Source: Ruania rhizosphaerae | GTDB lineage: Bacteria > Actinomycetota > Actinomycetes > Actinomycetales > Beutenbergiaceae | NCBI RefSeq assembly: GCF_009805705.1 | Contig: NZ_VSMB01000020.1 | Coordinates: forward strand, 1 to 60,650 | Reading direction: 5' to 3' | Length of the DNA: 60,650 bases | In this document: piece after piece, positions 32,411 through 41,122 of the stretch | Numbering within the stretch: position 1 is the first letter of the stretch | How the letters are laid out: every line of letters starts with the position of its first letter | Made by a program: the position numbers and the translations under genes | The notes under the pieces: model-generated | The model's input: the letters and a program-made list of their open reading frames with translations, nothing else | The model's database searches: none | What the model was told of the DNA's origin: nothing

Positions 32411-33913
32411 GTGGTCTTCTCCCGCGCACGCCTCGCTGCCTCCGCTGTCGGCCTCGCACTCCTCACGGGGTGCACGAGTGCAGCGCCGATGGTGCAGCCC
32501 ACCGCCACCAGCGCACCGGTCCCGGACGAACTGGAGCAGTACTACACGCAAGAACTCGACTGGTCCGAGTGCGGGACCAACTTCGACTGTGCCGATGTGA
32601 CAGTGCCCATGGACTACGACGAACCTGACGGGGAGACGATCACGATCGCCGTCAAGACCTTCCGCGCCGCCGACACGGCTCAGGGGGCGCTGTTCGTCAA
32701 CCCCGGTGGTCCCGGCGGCTCCGGCATCGAGATGGTCGAGAACATCAGCTCCTACTTCGGCTCGGAGCTGCTGCGCAACTTCGACATCGTCGGTTTCGAC
32801 CCGCGCGGAGTGGGGGAGTCCTCTGCGGTGCGCTGCTACGACAGCGCCGAGCTCGAGGAGTACTACTCCCTGGAGTTCGACCTCGAGACCGACCAGGGGT
32901 GGGACGACTACGTCCAGGCGCTCACCGACTATGGCGACGCATGCGAGGCCAACACCGGCGAGCTGATCGGCCACGTCGACACCATCAGCGCCGCCCGTGA
33001 CCTCGACGTGTTGCGCGCCGTCATGGGCGAGTCGACCCTGACCTACCTGGGCTACTCCTACGGAACCCTTCTCGGCGCCACCTACGCCGACCTGTTCGGC
33101 GACAACGTCGGCCGGCTCGTCCTCGATGGAGCGATCGATCCCTCGTTGAACTTCACCGAGGTCAGCACGGGCCAGGTCCGCGGCTTCGAACGGGCCTACC
33201 GCTCCTATCTCGAAGACTGCCTCGCCGGTGCCGACTGCCCGTTCTCCGGGACGGTCGACGAGGCCATGCAGCAGACGATCGATCTCGTCGAGCAGACACG
33301 CGACACCCCAGTCGAGACCAGCGATCCGGACCGGCCCGTCGACGACGCGTCTCTGTTCAACGCGATCACCGTCACCATGTACAGCCCGGCGTCCTGGCCG
33401 TCACTGACCAGCGCTATCGACGCGCTGCTCGCCGATGACGGTTCCCAGGTGCAGTTCCTCTCCGACTACGCGCTCGAACGCGAGGACGACGGCACCTACC
33501 CCGAGGACCAGGGTGCCTTCCGGGCAATCGACTGCCTCGACTACCCGGTCGAGCTGGACCGGCAGACCAGTACGGCGAACGCTGAGGCGAACGAGGAGCT
33601 CTCCGAGTTGTTCGGTGAGGCGTTCAGCTACGGGGAGCCCGGGTGCGCCACCATGCCCGTCGCCTCCGACGCCGTCCGGGAGGAGATCGCCGCCCCCGGT
33701 ACACCGCCGATCGTCGTCATCGGCACCACCCGCGATCCGGCCACACCGTACGAGTGGGCCGAGGCGCTCGCCGAGCAGCTCGAGTCAGGCGTCTTCATCG
33801 GCTACGACGGTGACGGTCACACCGCCTATGGCGCGGGCAGCGCGTGCGTGGACGAGGCCGTCGAGGCCTTCCTGCTGGAGGGCCTCGTGCCGGAAGACGG
33901 CCTCGCCTGCTGA
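32411..33913 (+). CDS. Secreted alpha/beta-hydrolase, tripeptidyl-aminopeptidase type lipoprotein
   Basis: A 500-residue exported peptidase of the S33-like group (SlpD/SlpE-like with TAP C-terminal domain). Signal peptide at residues 1-21 ends in the lipobox LLTGC (Cys21). The oxyanion region is VNPGGPGGSGI. The nucleophile lies in YLGYSYGTLLGA, the acid in IGTTRDPATPYEWA and the His in GDGHTAYG. Four further Cys in the mature part (CGTNFDC, CLAGADC, CLDY, CATM) are probably paired. It likely degrades short peptides at the cell surface. Starts at GTG 32411, 38 bp after holB, and is followed by a terminator-like hairpin. Confidence 0.9.
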   Translation: MVFSRARLAASAVGLALLTGCTSAAPMVQPTATSAPVPDELEQYYTQELDWSECGTNFDCADVTVPMDYDEPDGETITIAVKTFRAADTAQGALFVNPGGPGGSGIEMVENISSYFGSELLRNFDIVGFDPRGVGESSAVRCYDSAELEEYYSLEFDLETDQGWDDYVQALTDYGDACEANTGELIGHVDTISAARDLDVLRAVMGESTLTYLGYSYGTLLGATYADLFGDNVGRLVLDGAIDPSLNFTEVSTGQVRGFERAYRSYLEDCLAGADCPFSGTVDEAMQQTIDLVEQTRDTPVETSDPDRPVDDASLFNAITVTMYSPASWPSLTSAIDALLADDGSQVQFLSDYALEREDDGTYPEDQGAFRAIDCLDYPVELDRQTSTANAEANEELSELFGEAFSYGEPGCATMPVASDAVREEIAAPGTPPIVVIGTTRDPATPYEWAEALAEQLESGVFIGYDGDGHTAYGAGSACVDEAVEAFLLEGLVPEDGLAC

Positions 33914-33939
33914 AGCTGCGCCGTCGGGAATGAACGTGA

Positions 33940-33966
33940 AGCCCACCACAGGAGGGCTCTCGTTTT
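33940..33966 (+). terminator. Terminator-like hairpin after the peptidase gene
   Basis: AGCCC (33940-33944) and GGGCT (33954-33958) form a short stem followed by CTCGTTTT. A longer inverted repeat (GCGCCGTCGGG near 33918 and CCCGACGGCGC near 33974) encloses it. Confidence 0.65.
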
Positions 33967-34021
33967 GGTGCAGCCCGACGGCGCCCGGTACAGTGGGTGC
34001 CGCCTCATCACTGATGAGCGC

Positions 34022-34094
34022 GCCGCCTTAGCTCAGTCGGCAGAGCGATTCACTCGTAATGAATAGGTCATCGGTTCGATTCCGATAGGCGGCT
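34022..34094 (+). tRNA. tRNA-Thr (anticodon CGU)
   Basis: 73 bases fold as a cloverleaf: acceptor GCCGCCT with AGGCGGC, D arm GCTC/GAGC, anticodon stem ATTCA/TGAAT with loop CTCGTAA (anticodon CGT at 34055-34057), T arm ATCGG/CCGAT with TTCGATT loop, discriminator T. CCA is not encoded. A hairpin terminator follows at 34106. Genes of accessory type follow downstream, in keeping with tRNA genes as insertion points, but no repeat of the tRNA 3' end was found nearby. Confidence 0.97.
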
Positions 34095-34105
34095 CAGGAG
34101 CACAG

Positions 34106-34142
34106 TCGGCCCGGTTCCAACGATTCGTCGGAACCGGGCCGA
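34106..34142 (+). terminator. Terminator hairpin of tRNA-Thr
   Basis: 13-bp perfect arms TCGGCCCGGTTCC (34106-34118) and GGAACCGGGCCGA (34130-34142) with an 11-base loop, starting 12 bases after the tRNA. Confidence 0.8.
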
Positions 34143-34409
34143 TCTGCGTCTCGGGTCCAACCCGGCCTCACGATCGCCGTTCGTTAGCCACTTTCGATCC
34201 GCTCCACATCCTCGACCCCAACCCACACCCCGATGGTCCTGCTTCGGTCGTCGAGGATCCGCACGAGCACGCCGGGTCGGCTGGGCGGGATGCTATGTAG
34301 GGGTGGAGGGTGAGGCAACTCGCAAACTCAGTAGCACACCGGTAGCTTCACGCTGCGTTACGCTGCTCTACATCAAGCAACGCATGACATCGCAATCGGG
34401 GAGGATGGG
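34143..34409. other. Region between tRNA terminator and small-protein gene
   Basis: 267 bp. On the minus strand, 34184-34290 reads like the 3' end of a gene (VLVRILDDRSRTIGVW, ending VERIESG and a stop), but no start is visible; it may be a remnant. The right end must hold the promoter of the 34410 gene. Confidence 0.45.
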
Positions 34410-34598
34410 ATGGCGTCCGCAACGCTGGGCAGCAACTACGTAGTCTCCAACGAGGGAGCCTCAACGCTCGCCCGTCTTGCCGAGCACCCATCTCGAGTGC
34501 CGTCGGAGGGTTTCGTTTCGCGTCGCGCCGACTCTGCTCGTCTCGGAGCATTGAGTGATGCTGTGAAGCGGAGTTCGACGCCCAGCAAGGAACGTTGA
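34410..34598 (+). CDS. Small protein upstream of GNAT gene, putative antitoxin
   Basis: A 62-residue basic protein (MASATLGSNYVVSNEGASTLARLAEHP, then SRRADSARLGALSDAVKRS) with a good ribosome binding site (GGGGAGGAT, about 34398-34406). No known family. Its stop overlaps the TTG start of the GNAT-like gene (TTGA), so the two are co-translated. Small DNA-binding protein followed by a GNAT enzyme is the order of TacAT/AtaRT-type toxin-antitoxin loci, but no ribbon-helix-helix pattern is evident here. A function as antitoxin is inferred from context only. Confidence 0.55.
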   Translation: MASATLGSNYVVSNEGASTLARLAEHPSRVPSEGFVSRRADSARLGALSDAVKRSSTPSKER

Positions 34599-35188
34599 CT
34601 TCAGCTGAGCCGATCCCCTATGACGTCGCGTCGCTGGAGGATTTGAAGGCTTACCCTGACCTGCTCGCCCATGTGGAGAGAAGGCTCAGCACCTTCCCGT
34701 GCAGCCGATCTGAGCACTTGGAGCGGTTCGCCCAGGGCGGATATCGCGGTTACGAGAAGCACGGGCACTCGCGGACCTATGTCCTGCTGACGCCCTCTAC
34801 CGCCCATGAGATCGACGTGCCAGCGATCTTCAGCGTCGGGCAGACGTCGGTTGACTTCAGCCAGGCGAGCAGCTCACTCCGCAAAAGGTTGATGGGCAAC
34901 TACTCGCAAGACCGAACAGGCGCGTACCTCATCGCGGAGTTGGCCCGGTCTGACGACTATGGGTCGGCTGACCTTCCCGGCCGGCTTCTTCTCGAAGAGG
35001 CCATGGCGGCAATTGGGGCGGCCAGGCAGCATGTCGGCGGGAGGTATGTGCTTGTGGACTCTCAGACCGGCGTGTTCGAGCACCTGTACGAGCCCTACGG
35101 GTTCCGGCGACTCGGCCTCTGCGACCCGCCACGGGGCATGGAGGGCAAGGAGTTCATGACGAGCGTGATGGTCCTCAAGGGGCGGTAG
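34595..35188 (+). CDS. GNAT-like N-acetyltransferase, possible toxin
   Basis: A 197-residue protein with a GNAT-like core. TGAYLIAELARSDDYGSADLPGRLLLEEAM corresponds to the strand-4/acetyl-CoA-binding region, although the Q/RxxGxG/A loop is weak. GGRYVLVDSQTGVFEHLYEPYGFRRLGL matches the strand-5 to C-terminal pattern with the common Tyr-x-x-x-GF ending. The N-terminal 45 residues look like an extra segment. Starts at TTG 34595 inside the small upstream gene. Location right after a tRNA gene, coupling to a small protein and lower GC than neighbours favour a recently acquired toxin-antitoxin or resistance module. Confidence 0.68.
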   Translation: MTSAEPIPYDVASLEDLKAYPDLLAHVERRLSTFPCSRSEHLERFAQGGYRGYEKHGHSRTYVLLTPSTAHEIDVPAIFSVGQTSVDFSQASSSLRKRLMGNYSQDRTGAYLIAELARSDDYGSADLPGRLLLEEAMAAIGAARQHVGGRYVLVDSQTGVFEHLYEPYGFRRLGLCDPPRGMEGKEFMTSVMVLKGR

Positions 35189-35247
35189 CAGCACGAGAGC
35201 GCCAGACGACGGCATTGGTCTCTTTGGTCGTGAATTCCCCACAGGGC

Positions 35248-35272
35248 CGGGAGCACTTGGGGTGTGCTCCCG
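35248..35272. terminator. Bidirectional terminator hairpin
   Basis: CGGGAGCAC (35248-35256) and GTGCTCCCG (35264-35272) form a perfect 9-bp stem with a 7-base loop, between the convergent GNAT-like and phosphoketolase genes. Confidence 0.75.
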
Positions 35273-35315
35273 ACGTATCTGGCGCGTCAATCCGGCACCA
35301 TAAGCATCCGGTGCG

Positions 35316-37694
35316 TCAGCCCGGCCACACCCAGTCCGCCACCTCCGGGATGTCCTGCCCATGATCGCGGGTGTACTGGCGTGCCCGTAGCCGCGCGTCC
35401 GCCATCTGCTGACGCAGCCCCGCCGCTCGCGCACCGAGCGAGGGCACCCGGTCGATCACGTCCATCACCAGGTGGTACCGGTCGAGGTCGTTGAGCATCA
35501 CCATGTCGAAAGGCGTGGTGGTGGTGCCCTCCTCCTTGTAGCCGCGCACGTGGATGTTCGGATGCCCGGTCCGGCGGTAGGTGAGCCGGTGGATGAGCCA
35601 GGGGTAGCCGTGGAAGGCGAAGATGACCGGCGCATCAGTGGTGAACACCTGGTCGAACTCGCGATCGGTCAAGCCGTGGGGATGCTCCGCGGCGTCCTGC
35701 AGCCGCATCAGGTCCACCACGTTCACCACCCGCACCCGGAGCTCGGGCAGGTGCTGGCGCAACAGGTCGGCCGCGGCGAGTGTCTCCAGCGTCGGCACGT
35801 CCCCGGCGCAGGCCAGCACCACGTCCGGACCTGCCCCGGCGACCTCGGTACCGGCCCATTCCCAGATGCCCAGCCCGCGCGCACAGTGCGCCTGTGCCTC
35901 CTCCAACGGCAGGAACTGCGGCCCGGGCTGCTTGCCGGCCACGACGACGTTCACGAGCTGCCGCGAACGCAAGCAATGGTCGTAGGTGCACAACAGGGTG
36001 TTCGCATCCGGTGGCAGGTACACCCGCACGAGCTCGGCCTTCTTGTTCATCACGACGTCGAGGAAGCCCGGATCCTGATGGGTGAAGCCGTTGTGGTCCT
36101 GACGCCACACGTGGCTGGAGAGCAGGTAGTTCAGGCTCGCGATCGGTCGCCGCCACGGGATCTGGTTCGTGGTCTCCAGCCACTTGGCGTGCTGGTTGAA
36201 CATCGAGTCCACGATGTGCACGAATGCTTCGTAGCTGGTGAAGATGCCGTGCCGGCCGGTGAGCAGGTAGCCCTCGAGCCATCCCTGGCACTGGTGCTCG
36301 GAGAGCATCTCCATCACCCGCCCGGCGCGAGCGAGGTGATCGTCCACCTCCGGGCGCAGATACTCGGCGTTCCACTGCTTGCCGGTCACCTCGTAGACCG
36401 CCTGCAGCCGGTTCGAGGCCACCTCGTCCGGCCCGAAGAGGCGGAATGTCTCCGGGTTGAGGCGGATCACCTCCCGCAGATACTCCCCGAGGGTGGCGGT
36501 AGCCGCACCGTGTGTGGCGCCCGGATCGGGGACGTCCACGGCGTGGTCGGCGACATCCGGCAGCACCAGGTCACGTAGCAGCAGGCCACCGTTGGCGTAG
36601 GGGGTGTCGCTCATGCGCATCGACCCTTGTGGAGCGAGCGCGGTGATGTCCTCGGCTACCCGGCCGTCGTCGTCGAACAGGTCCTCGGGCCGGTAGGAGT
36701 GCAGCCACTCCTGCAGCAGCTCCAGGTGCTCGGGATTGTCCTGAGGCGCGGAGATCGGCACCTGGTGCGAACGCCACGAGTCCTCGGCGACCTTCCCGTC
36801 GATCGTGGCCGGGCAGGTCCAGCCCTTGGGCGTACGCAGCACGATCATCGGCCACGCGGGTCGCACGGTGGAGCCGGACTCCGCCTCGGACTTGATCCGG
36901 GCGATGTGGTCGAGCACCTCGTCGAGCAGAGCCGCGAACCGCTCGTGAGTGCGCTCCGGGTCCTCGTCGTCGAACCCGCCGGTGAACACATACGGGGTGT
37001 GCCCGTATCCGCGCAACAGCGCCGTCAGCTCCTCCTCCGGGATCCGGGCGAGCACCGTCGGGTTGGCGATCTTGTAGCCGTTGAGGTGAAGGATCGGCAG
37101 CACGACGCCGTCAGTGTGCGGGTTGAGGAACTTGTTGGAGTGCCAGCTGGTCGCGAGCGCACCGGTCTCGGCCTCCCCATCACCGATCACGGCCGCCACG
37201 AGCAGGTCCGGGTTGTCGAACGCGGCGCCGTAGGCGTGCGAGAGGGCGTACCCGAGTTCCCCGCCCTCGTGGATCGACCCCGGGGTCTCGGGCGCCGCAT
37301 GGCTGGGGATACCGCCGGGGAAGGAGAACTGGCGCATCAACCGGCGCAGACCGTCCTCGTCACCGGTGATGTGGGAGTAGATCTGCGAGTAGGTGCCATC
37401 CAGATAGGCGTTCGCCACCATCCCCGGGCCGCCATGACCAGGGCCGGTGATGTACAGCGCCGGCTGCTGCCGCTCACCGATCACCCGGTTCAGGTGTGCG
37501 TAGAGGAAATTCAGACCCGGCGTGGTGCCCCAGTGGCCCAGGAGCCGCGGTTTGATGTGCTCCGGTGCCAGCGGCCGCCGCAGCAGTGGGTTGTCGAGCA
37601 GGTAGATCTGGCCCAGGGAGAGGTAGTTCGCTGCGCGCCACCACCGGTCGACCTGTCGCAGCCTGGCGTTGTCTGGGCCCATGTTCGTGCTCAT
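35316..37694 (-). CDS. xfp: Xylulose-5-phosphate/fructose-6-phosphate phosphoketolase
   Basis: A 792-residue thiamine-diphosphate enzyme splitting xylulose-5-P (and often fructose-6-P) into acetyl-phosphate plus a shorter sugar phosphate. Full family length. The N-terminal [19 protein letters not shown] and [18 protein letters not shown] hold the active-site His. The diphosphate-binding segment is [25 protein letters not shown] with [13 protein letters not shown]. The middle domain has [15 protein letters not shown] and [12 protein letters not shown], and the C-terminal domain NVVDLMRL and GYPWLIH. ATG 37694 follows AAGGAGGACG. It is divergent from the ferredoxin-reductase-like gene across 175 bp. 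No acetate kinase gene is adjacent in the window. Confidence 0.97.
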   Translation of the reverse strand: MSTNMGPDNARLRQVDRWWRAANYLSLGQIYLLDNPLLRRPLAPEHIKPRLLGHWGTTPGLNFLYAHLNRVIGERQQPALYITGPGHGGPGMVANAYLDGTYSQIYSHITGDEDGLRRLMRQFSFPGGIPSHAAPETPGSIHEGGELGYALSHAYGAAFDNPDLLVAAVIGDGEAETGALATSWHSNKFLNPHTDGVVLPILHLNGYKIANPTVLARIPEEELTALLRGYGHTPYVFTGGFDDEDPERTHERFAALLDEVLDHIARIKSEAESGSTVRPAWPMIVLRTPKGWTCPATIDGKVAEDSWRSHQVPISAPQDNPEHLELLQEWLHSYRPEDLFDDDGRVAEDITALAPQGSMRMSDTPYANGGLLLRDLVLPDVADHAVDVPDPGATHGAATATLGEYLREVIRLNPETFRLFGPDEVASNRLQAVYEVTGKQWNAEYLRPEVDDHLARAGRVMEMLSEHQCQGWLEGYLLTGRHGIFTSYEAFVHIVDSMFNQHAKWLETTNQIPWRRPIASLNYLLSSHVWRQDHNGFTHQDPGFLDVVMNKKAELVRVYLPPDANTLLCTYDHCLRSRQLVNVVVAGKQPGPQFLPLEEAQAHCARGLGIWEWAGTEVAGAGPDVVLACAGDVPTLETLAAADLLRQHLPELRVRVVNVVDLMRLQDAAEHPHGLTDREFDQVFTTDAPVIFAFHGYPWLIHRLTYRRTGHPNIHVRGYKEEGTTTTPFDMVMLNDLDRYHLVMDVIDRVPSLGARAAGLRQQMADARLRARQYTRDHGQDIPEVADWVWPG

Positions 37695-37869
37695 CTGCCT
37701 GCGTCCTCCTTCGAGAACTGCCGGCCGCAGCCGACGTGGACACGTCCACTCCTATCCAAACCCACGCGGCCGGTGTCTGCCTCTCGGGGGGCCGGCCGGA
37801 TGGCGAGTCGCCGGAGCATGCGGCACAGTGACGCACAGGATCCGACTCGTCACGAAGAGGAGCGTCGCG

Positions 37870-39066
37870 ATGCCCGGACTGGTGTTCATCGGAGCAGGAC
37901 TCGCCACCGCCACCGCCGTCACAGCATTGCGGGAGGCTGGTGACACCCGGCCGCTGACCATCGTCGGCGATGAAGGAGAGCTGCCCTACGAACGCCCCGG
38001 GCTGTCGAAGGGCGTCCTCCTCGGCGACGATCCGGTGGACTCGCTCTACGTGCACGACGCCGACTGGTACGCCGAGCACGAGGTGCGCACGATCCTCGAC
38101 GACGCCGCCGTATCCCTCGACACGACGGCCCGCACGGTCCGGCTCACCTCCGGCGAGATGCTCGACTACGACGACGTCGTCCTCGCCACCGGTGCGGCGG
38201 CGCGCCGGCCCACGATCCCGGGTGTCGACCTTCCCGGTGTGCTCACCTTGCGGCGCATCCCCGAATCGGCGGCGCTGCGTGCGGCATTCACGCCGGATCG
38301 GTCGGTGGTGATCGTCGGGGCCGGATGGATCGGCCTCGAGGTCGCCGCAGCCGCCCGGACAGCTGGCGCCTCCGTGACCCTCCTGGAGTCCGCCGACGTC
38401 CCGCTGCGAGCCGCACTCGGCCCTGAGCTCGGCGCCCACTTCGCCCAGCTGCACCGCGATCACGGTGTCGATCTGCGCACAGGAGCCACCGTTCACGCCA
38501 TCGAAGGAGAGGAGACCGTCGCCGGCGTCGACGTCGACGGGCAGACGATCCCGGCAGACCTGGTGGTGCTCGGTGTCGGCGCCACCCCGAACGTCGAGCT
38601 GGCTCAGGCGGCGGGACTGAAGGTCGAGAACGGTGTCGTCGTGGACGAGCAGCTGCGAGCGGCTGGGCACGTCTACGCGATCGGCGACGTGGCCGCCGCC
38701 AGGAATGCCGCCATGGGCACCACGCTCCGGGTGGAGCACTGGGACAACGCCAAGCGTCAGGGGGCCCTCCTCGCCGAGGTGCTCACCGGCTCCGGCGCCC
38801 GCTATGACTGGGCTCCCTACTTCTTCACCGACCAGTACGACCTCGGGATGGAGTACGTCGGCCACAGTGCTCCCGATGACGAGGTGGTGCTGCGTGGTGC
38901 CCCGGAATCGGGGGAGTTCCTCGCGTTCTGGACTCGCGACGGCGCACTCACCGCGGCCATGAACGTCAACATCTGGGACGTCTCGGACGATCTGCGGGCG
39001 CTGCTCGGTCGCTCGATCGCCCCGGCCCGCCTGGTCGACGAGTCGATCCCGCTCACCGAGCTGTGA
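37870..39066 (+). CDS. FAD-dependent NAD(P)H:ferredoxin-type reductase
   Basis: A 398-residue pyridine-nucleotide-disulfide-type reductase without redox Cys, as in ferredoxin or rubredoxin reductases. FAD motif MPGLVFIGAGLATATAVTALREAG at the N-terminus. NAD motif VVIVGAGWIGLEVAAAARTAGASVTLLE near residue 148. Second FAD motif VYAIGDVAAARN near residue 270. C-terminal 'reductase C' domain with YFFTDQYDLGMEYVGH and a Trp-rich end. ATG 37870 follows GAAGAGGAGCG; upstream codons in the frame overlap the divergent promoter. The electron acceptor is not encoded nearby. Confidence 0.92.
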   Translation: MPGLVFIGAGLATATAVTALREAGDTRPLTIVGDEGELPYERPGLSKGVLLGDDPVDSLYVHDADWYAEHEVRTILDDAAVSLDTTARTVRLTSGEMLDYDDVVLATGAAARRPTIPGVDLPGVLTLRRIPESAALRAAFTPDRSVVIVGAGWIGLEVAAAARTAGASVTLLESADVPLRAALGPELGAHFAQLHRDHGVDLRTGATVHAIEGEETVAGVDVDGQTIPADLVVLGVGATPNVELAQAAGLKVENGVVVDEQLRAAGHVYAIGDVAAARNAAMGTTLRVEHWDNAKRQGALLAEVLTGSGARYDWAPYFFTDQYDLGMEYVGHSAPDDEVVLRGAPESGEFLAFWTRDGALTAAMNVNIWDVSDDLRALLGRSIAPARLVDESIPLTEL

Positions 39067-39163
39067 TCTCCCGGCGCGGCCGGACTTTCCGGCTGCGTGC
39101 AACGATGGGCTCGCTGGTGACACAGAACCTCTGACAGTGGCGTGCCGGCACCAGGAGAGGTCG

Positions 39164-39658
39164 ATGACGAGCAATGACGAGACGTGGTTCGAGGACCAGT
39201 TCACCGCCCACGTCGACGCGGTCCACCGCTTCCTGCTGCGACGGGGCGCCGGCACCGACGCCGAGGACCTCTGCGCCGACGTCTTCGCCACCGCCTGGCG
39301 CCGTCGGGACGACGTGCCGGCCGGGCACGAACTCCCGTGGCTCTACCGCACCGCGGGTTTCATCCTCGCCAACCACCGGCGCAAGCACCGCCCTGTCCCC
39401 GTGGCTGAGGTCCCCGAGGATCACGACGGCGCCCCCTCCGACCCCGCCGACCTCGCCCTGGCGGATGTCGAGCTCACGGAGATCCTGACGGCGTTGAGCG
39501 CCAAGGACCGTCACGTTCTGCTGCTGCATGCATGGGAGGGCTTGGACGGCGTCGCGCTGGGTCACGCCCTCGGCATCAGCCGTGGTGGAGCGGCGGCCGC
39601 TCTCTCCCGTGCCCGGTCTCGCTTACGGGAGGTGTGGCAGGAACGCGTTGGGGCGTGA
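39164..39658 (+). CDS. ECF-type RNA polymerase sigma factor
   Basis: A 164-residue sigma-70 family protein with region 2 (FTAHVDAVHRFLLRRGAGTDAEDLCADVFATAWRR, residues about 12-47; WLYRTAGFILANHRRKHR) and region 4 (LTALSAKDRHVLLLHAWEGLDGVALGHALGISRGGAAAALSRARSRLRE). ATG 39164 lies behind CAGGAGAGG. The following gene encodes a membrane protein probably acting as its anti-sigma partner, 87 bp downstream in the same direction. The stress or signal it answers to is not evident from the sequence. Confidence 0.92.
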   Translation: MTSNDETWFEDQFTAHVDAVHRFLLRRGAGTDAEDLCADVFATAWRRRDDVPAGHELPWLYRTAGFILANHRRKHRPVPVAEVPEDHDGAPSDPADLALADVELTEILTALSAKDRHVLLLHAWEGLDGVALGHALGISRGGAAAALSRARSRLREVWQERVGA

Positions 39659-39745
39659 TGTCCGCCCACGATGCGCAGCATCTGCAACGTCTGACCTGGT
39701 CACCACACAGGCACGGTAACGACCACCCCGAGACCGGGAGATCCG

Positions 39746-41098
39746 ATGACTGATCACGACCGCGAGGAACCGCTCGACCGGCTTCGCGCCAGCGACCCCG
39801 CCGCCGAAGCGCCGGCTGTGGACCGCGCCCGCGTACGCGCGGCCGTCGATGCCCGGCTGGCGGGTGACCACTCTGTCGGCGAGGCACCGGCAGATCAGCT
39901 GGCCGCGCGCCGTCGCCGGAGGTGGCCCCAGTACGCGGCCGCAGCCGCTGTGGCGCTCCTCATCGGCGTCGGCGGATACTCGCTCGGTGCCACCGGCGCA
40001 GGAGGCGCTGACACAGCCGCGCAGGAGGCGGCCGCGGGAGACGACTCGGGATCGGAGATGGCGGAGCAGGACTCCGCGACCTCCGACATGGCGGCACCGG
40101 GCCCCGGATCGTCGGAGGAGGCCGACGGCGCCAGCGAACTGTCCATCGGCCCGTACTCCCCGCGCACGGTGTTCACCGCGTCGGGGCTGAGCACCGAAGC
40201 GGGCTCAGCGCCCGTGTACGGCCTGGATGCCTCCGGCGTGGCGACCGCCGAACGCGCCCGCCAGATCGCCGACGCGCTCGGACTCGAGCCCGAGCCGGTC
40301 GAGCAGGACGGCGCCTGGAGCATCGGTTCCTACAACACCGGCGAGCCTGTGCTGCGGCTCCACGCCGACGGCACGGTCGAGTACTCCGACCCGGCCCGCG
40401 ATCCGTGGCAGTGCGGTGAGGCCACCGTGCGCGACGACGCTGATGATGTTGACGACGCCCCGGGCACCGAGGAGGGCGGCAGTGAGCCTGCCTCACCGGG
40501 ATGCGCTGATCCGCAGGGTGAGGCACCCACCGCCGAGGAGGCCGAGGCGATATTCGCCGAACTGCTCACCTCCCTCGGTGTGGACCCGGCCGACTACGCC
40601 GTCACCGCCGACCGGGGTACGGAGGGCCCGGTCGCCTACGTGAACGCCGACCTGCTCGTCGAGGGCGAGACGACCGGCGTCACCCTCGGTGGTGGGGTGA
40701 CCCCCGACGGCGTCACCCACGTGTGGGGATCGCTGGCCACTCCGTATGACCTGGGAAGCTACGACGTCATCTCCGCACAGGAGGCCGTGGAGCGGCTCAT
40801 GGACCCCCGGTTCGGTGGGTCGAGCAGCGACGTGATGCCCTATGCGCTCGAGGACTCCGCGGCCGAGGGTCCGCCGCCCGCCTCCGAGCCCGAGTCCATC
40901 GAACCGGGAGCGTCCATCCCGTGGCCGGTCCGGCAGGTCACCATCACCGGTGCCGAGCTCGGGCTGCAGACCCTGTACACCGACGCCGGCCACGTGTTGC
41001 TCGTGCCCACCTACACCCTCACCGGTAGCGATGCGGGTGGTGACGCAGGCACCTGGACCGTGATGGCGGTGTCCGAGAGCGGTCTCGACCTCGGCTGA
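39746..41098 (+). CDS. Membrane-anchored protein, putative anti-sigma factor partner
   Basis: A 450-residue protein with a cytoplasmic N-terminus of about 65 residues (LDRLRASDPAAEAPAVDRARVRAAVDARLAG), one membrane helix (YAAAAAVALLIGVGGYSLGA, about residues 70-90), then an acidic, Ala/Ser/Asp-rich linker and a large extracytoplasmic domain. The order sigma gene then membrane protein is typical of ECF sigma/anti-sigma pairs, but no ZAS zinc motif is visible, so the assignment rests on context. Its outside domain has Cys in WQCGEA and GCADPQ and repeated strands (TGVTLGGGVTPDGVTHVWGS), with no named family. ATG 39746 behind GGGAGATC. Confidence 0.75.
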   Translation: MTDHDREEPLDRLRASDPAAEAPAVDRARVRAAVDARLAGDHSVGEAPADQLAARRRRRWPQYAAAAAVALLIGVGGYSLGATGAGGADTAAQEAAAGDDSGSEMAEQDSATSDMAAPGPGSSEEADGASELSIGPYSPRTVFTASGLSTEAGSAPVYGLDASGVATAERARQIADALGLEPEPVEQDGAWSIGSYNTGEPVLRLHADGTVEYSDPARDPWQCGEATVRDDADDVDDAPGTEEGGSEPASPGCADPQGEAPTAEEAEAIFAELLTSLGVDPADYAVTADRGTEGPVAYVNADLLVEGETTGVTLGGGVTPDGVTHVWGSLATPYDLGSYDVISAQEAVERLMDPRFGGSSSDVMPYALEDSAAEGPPPASEPESIEPGASIPWPVRQVTITGAELGLQTLYTDAGHVLLVPTYTLTGSDAGGDAGTWTVMAVSESGLDLG

Positions 41099-41122
41099 GC
41101 CCACCCGTGGCAGACTGGCGAG

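Noticed and set aside
34022-35200. Attachment-site duplication of the tRNA-Thr 3' end
   Set aside because: I searched by eye for the terminal tRNA bases downstream and found no second copy within the following 1.1 kb.
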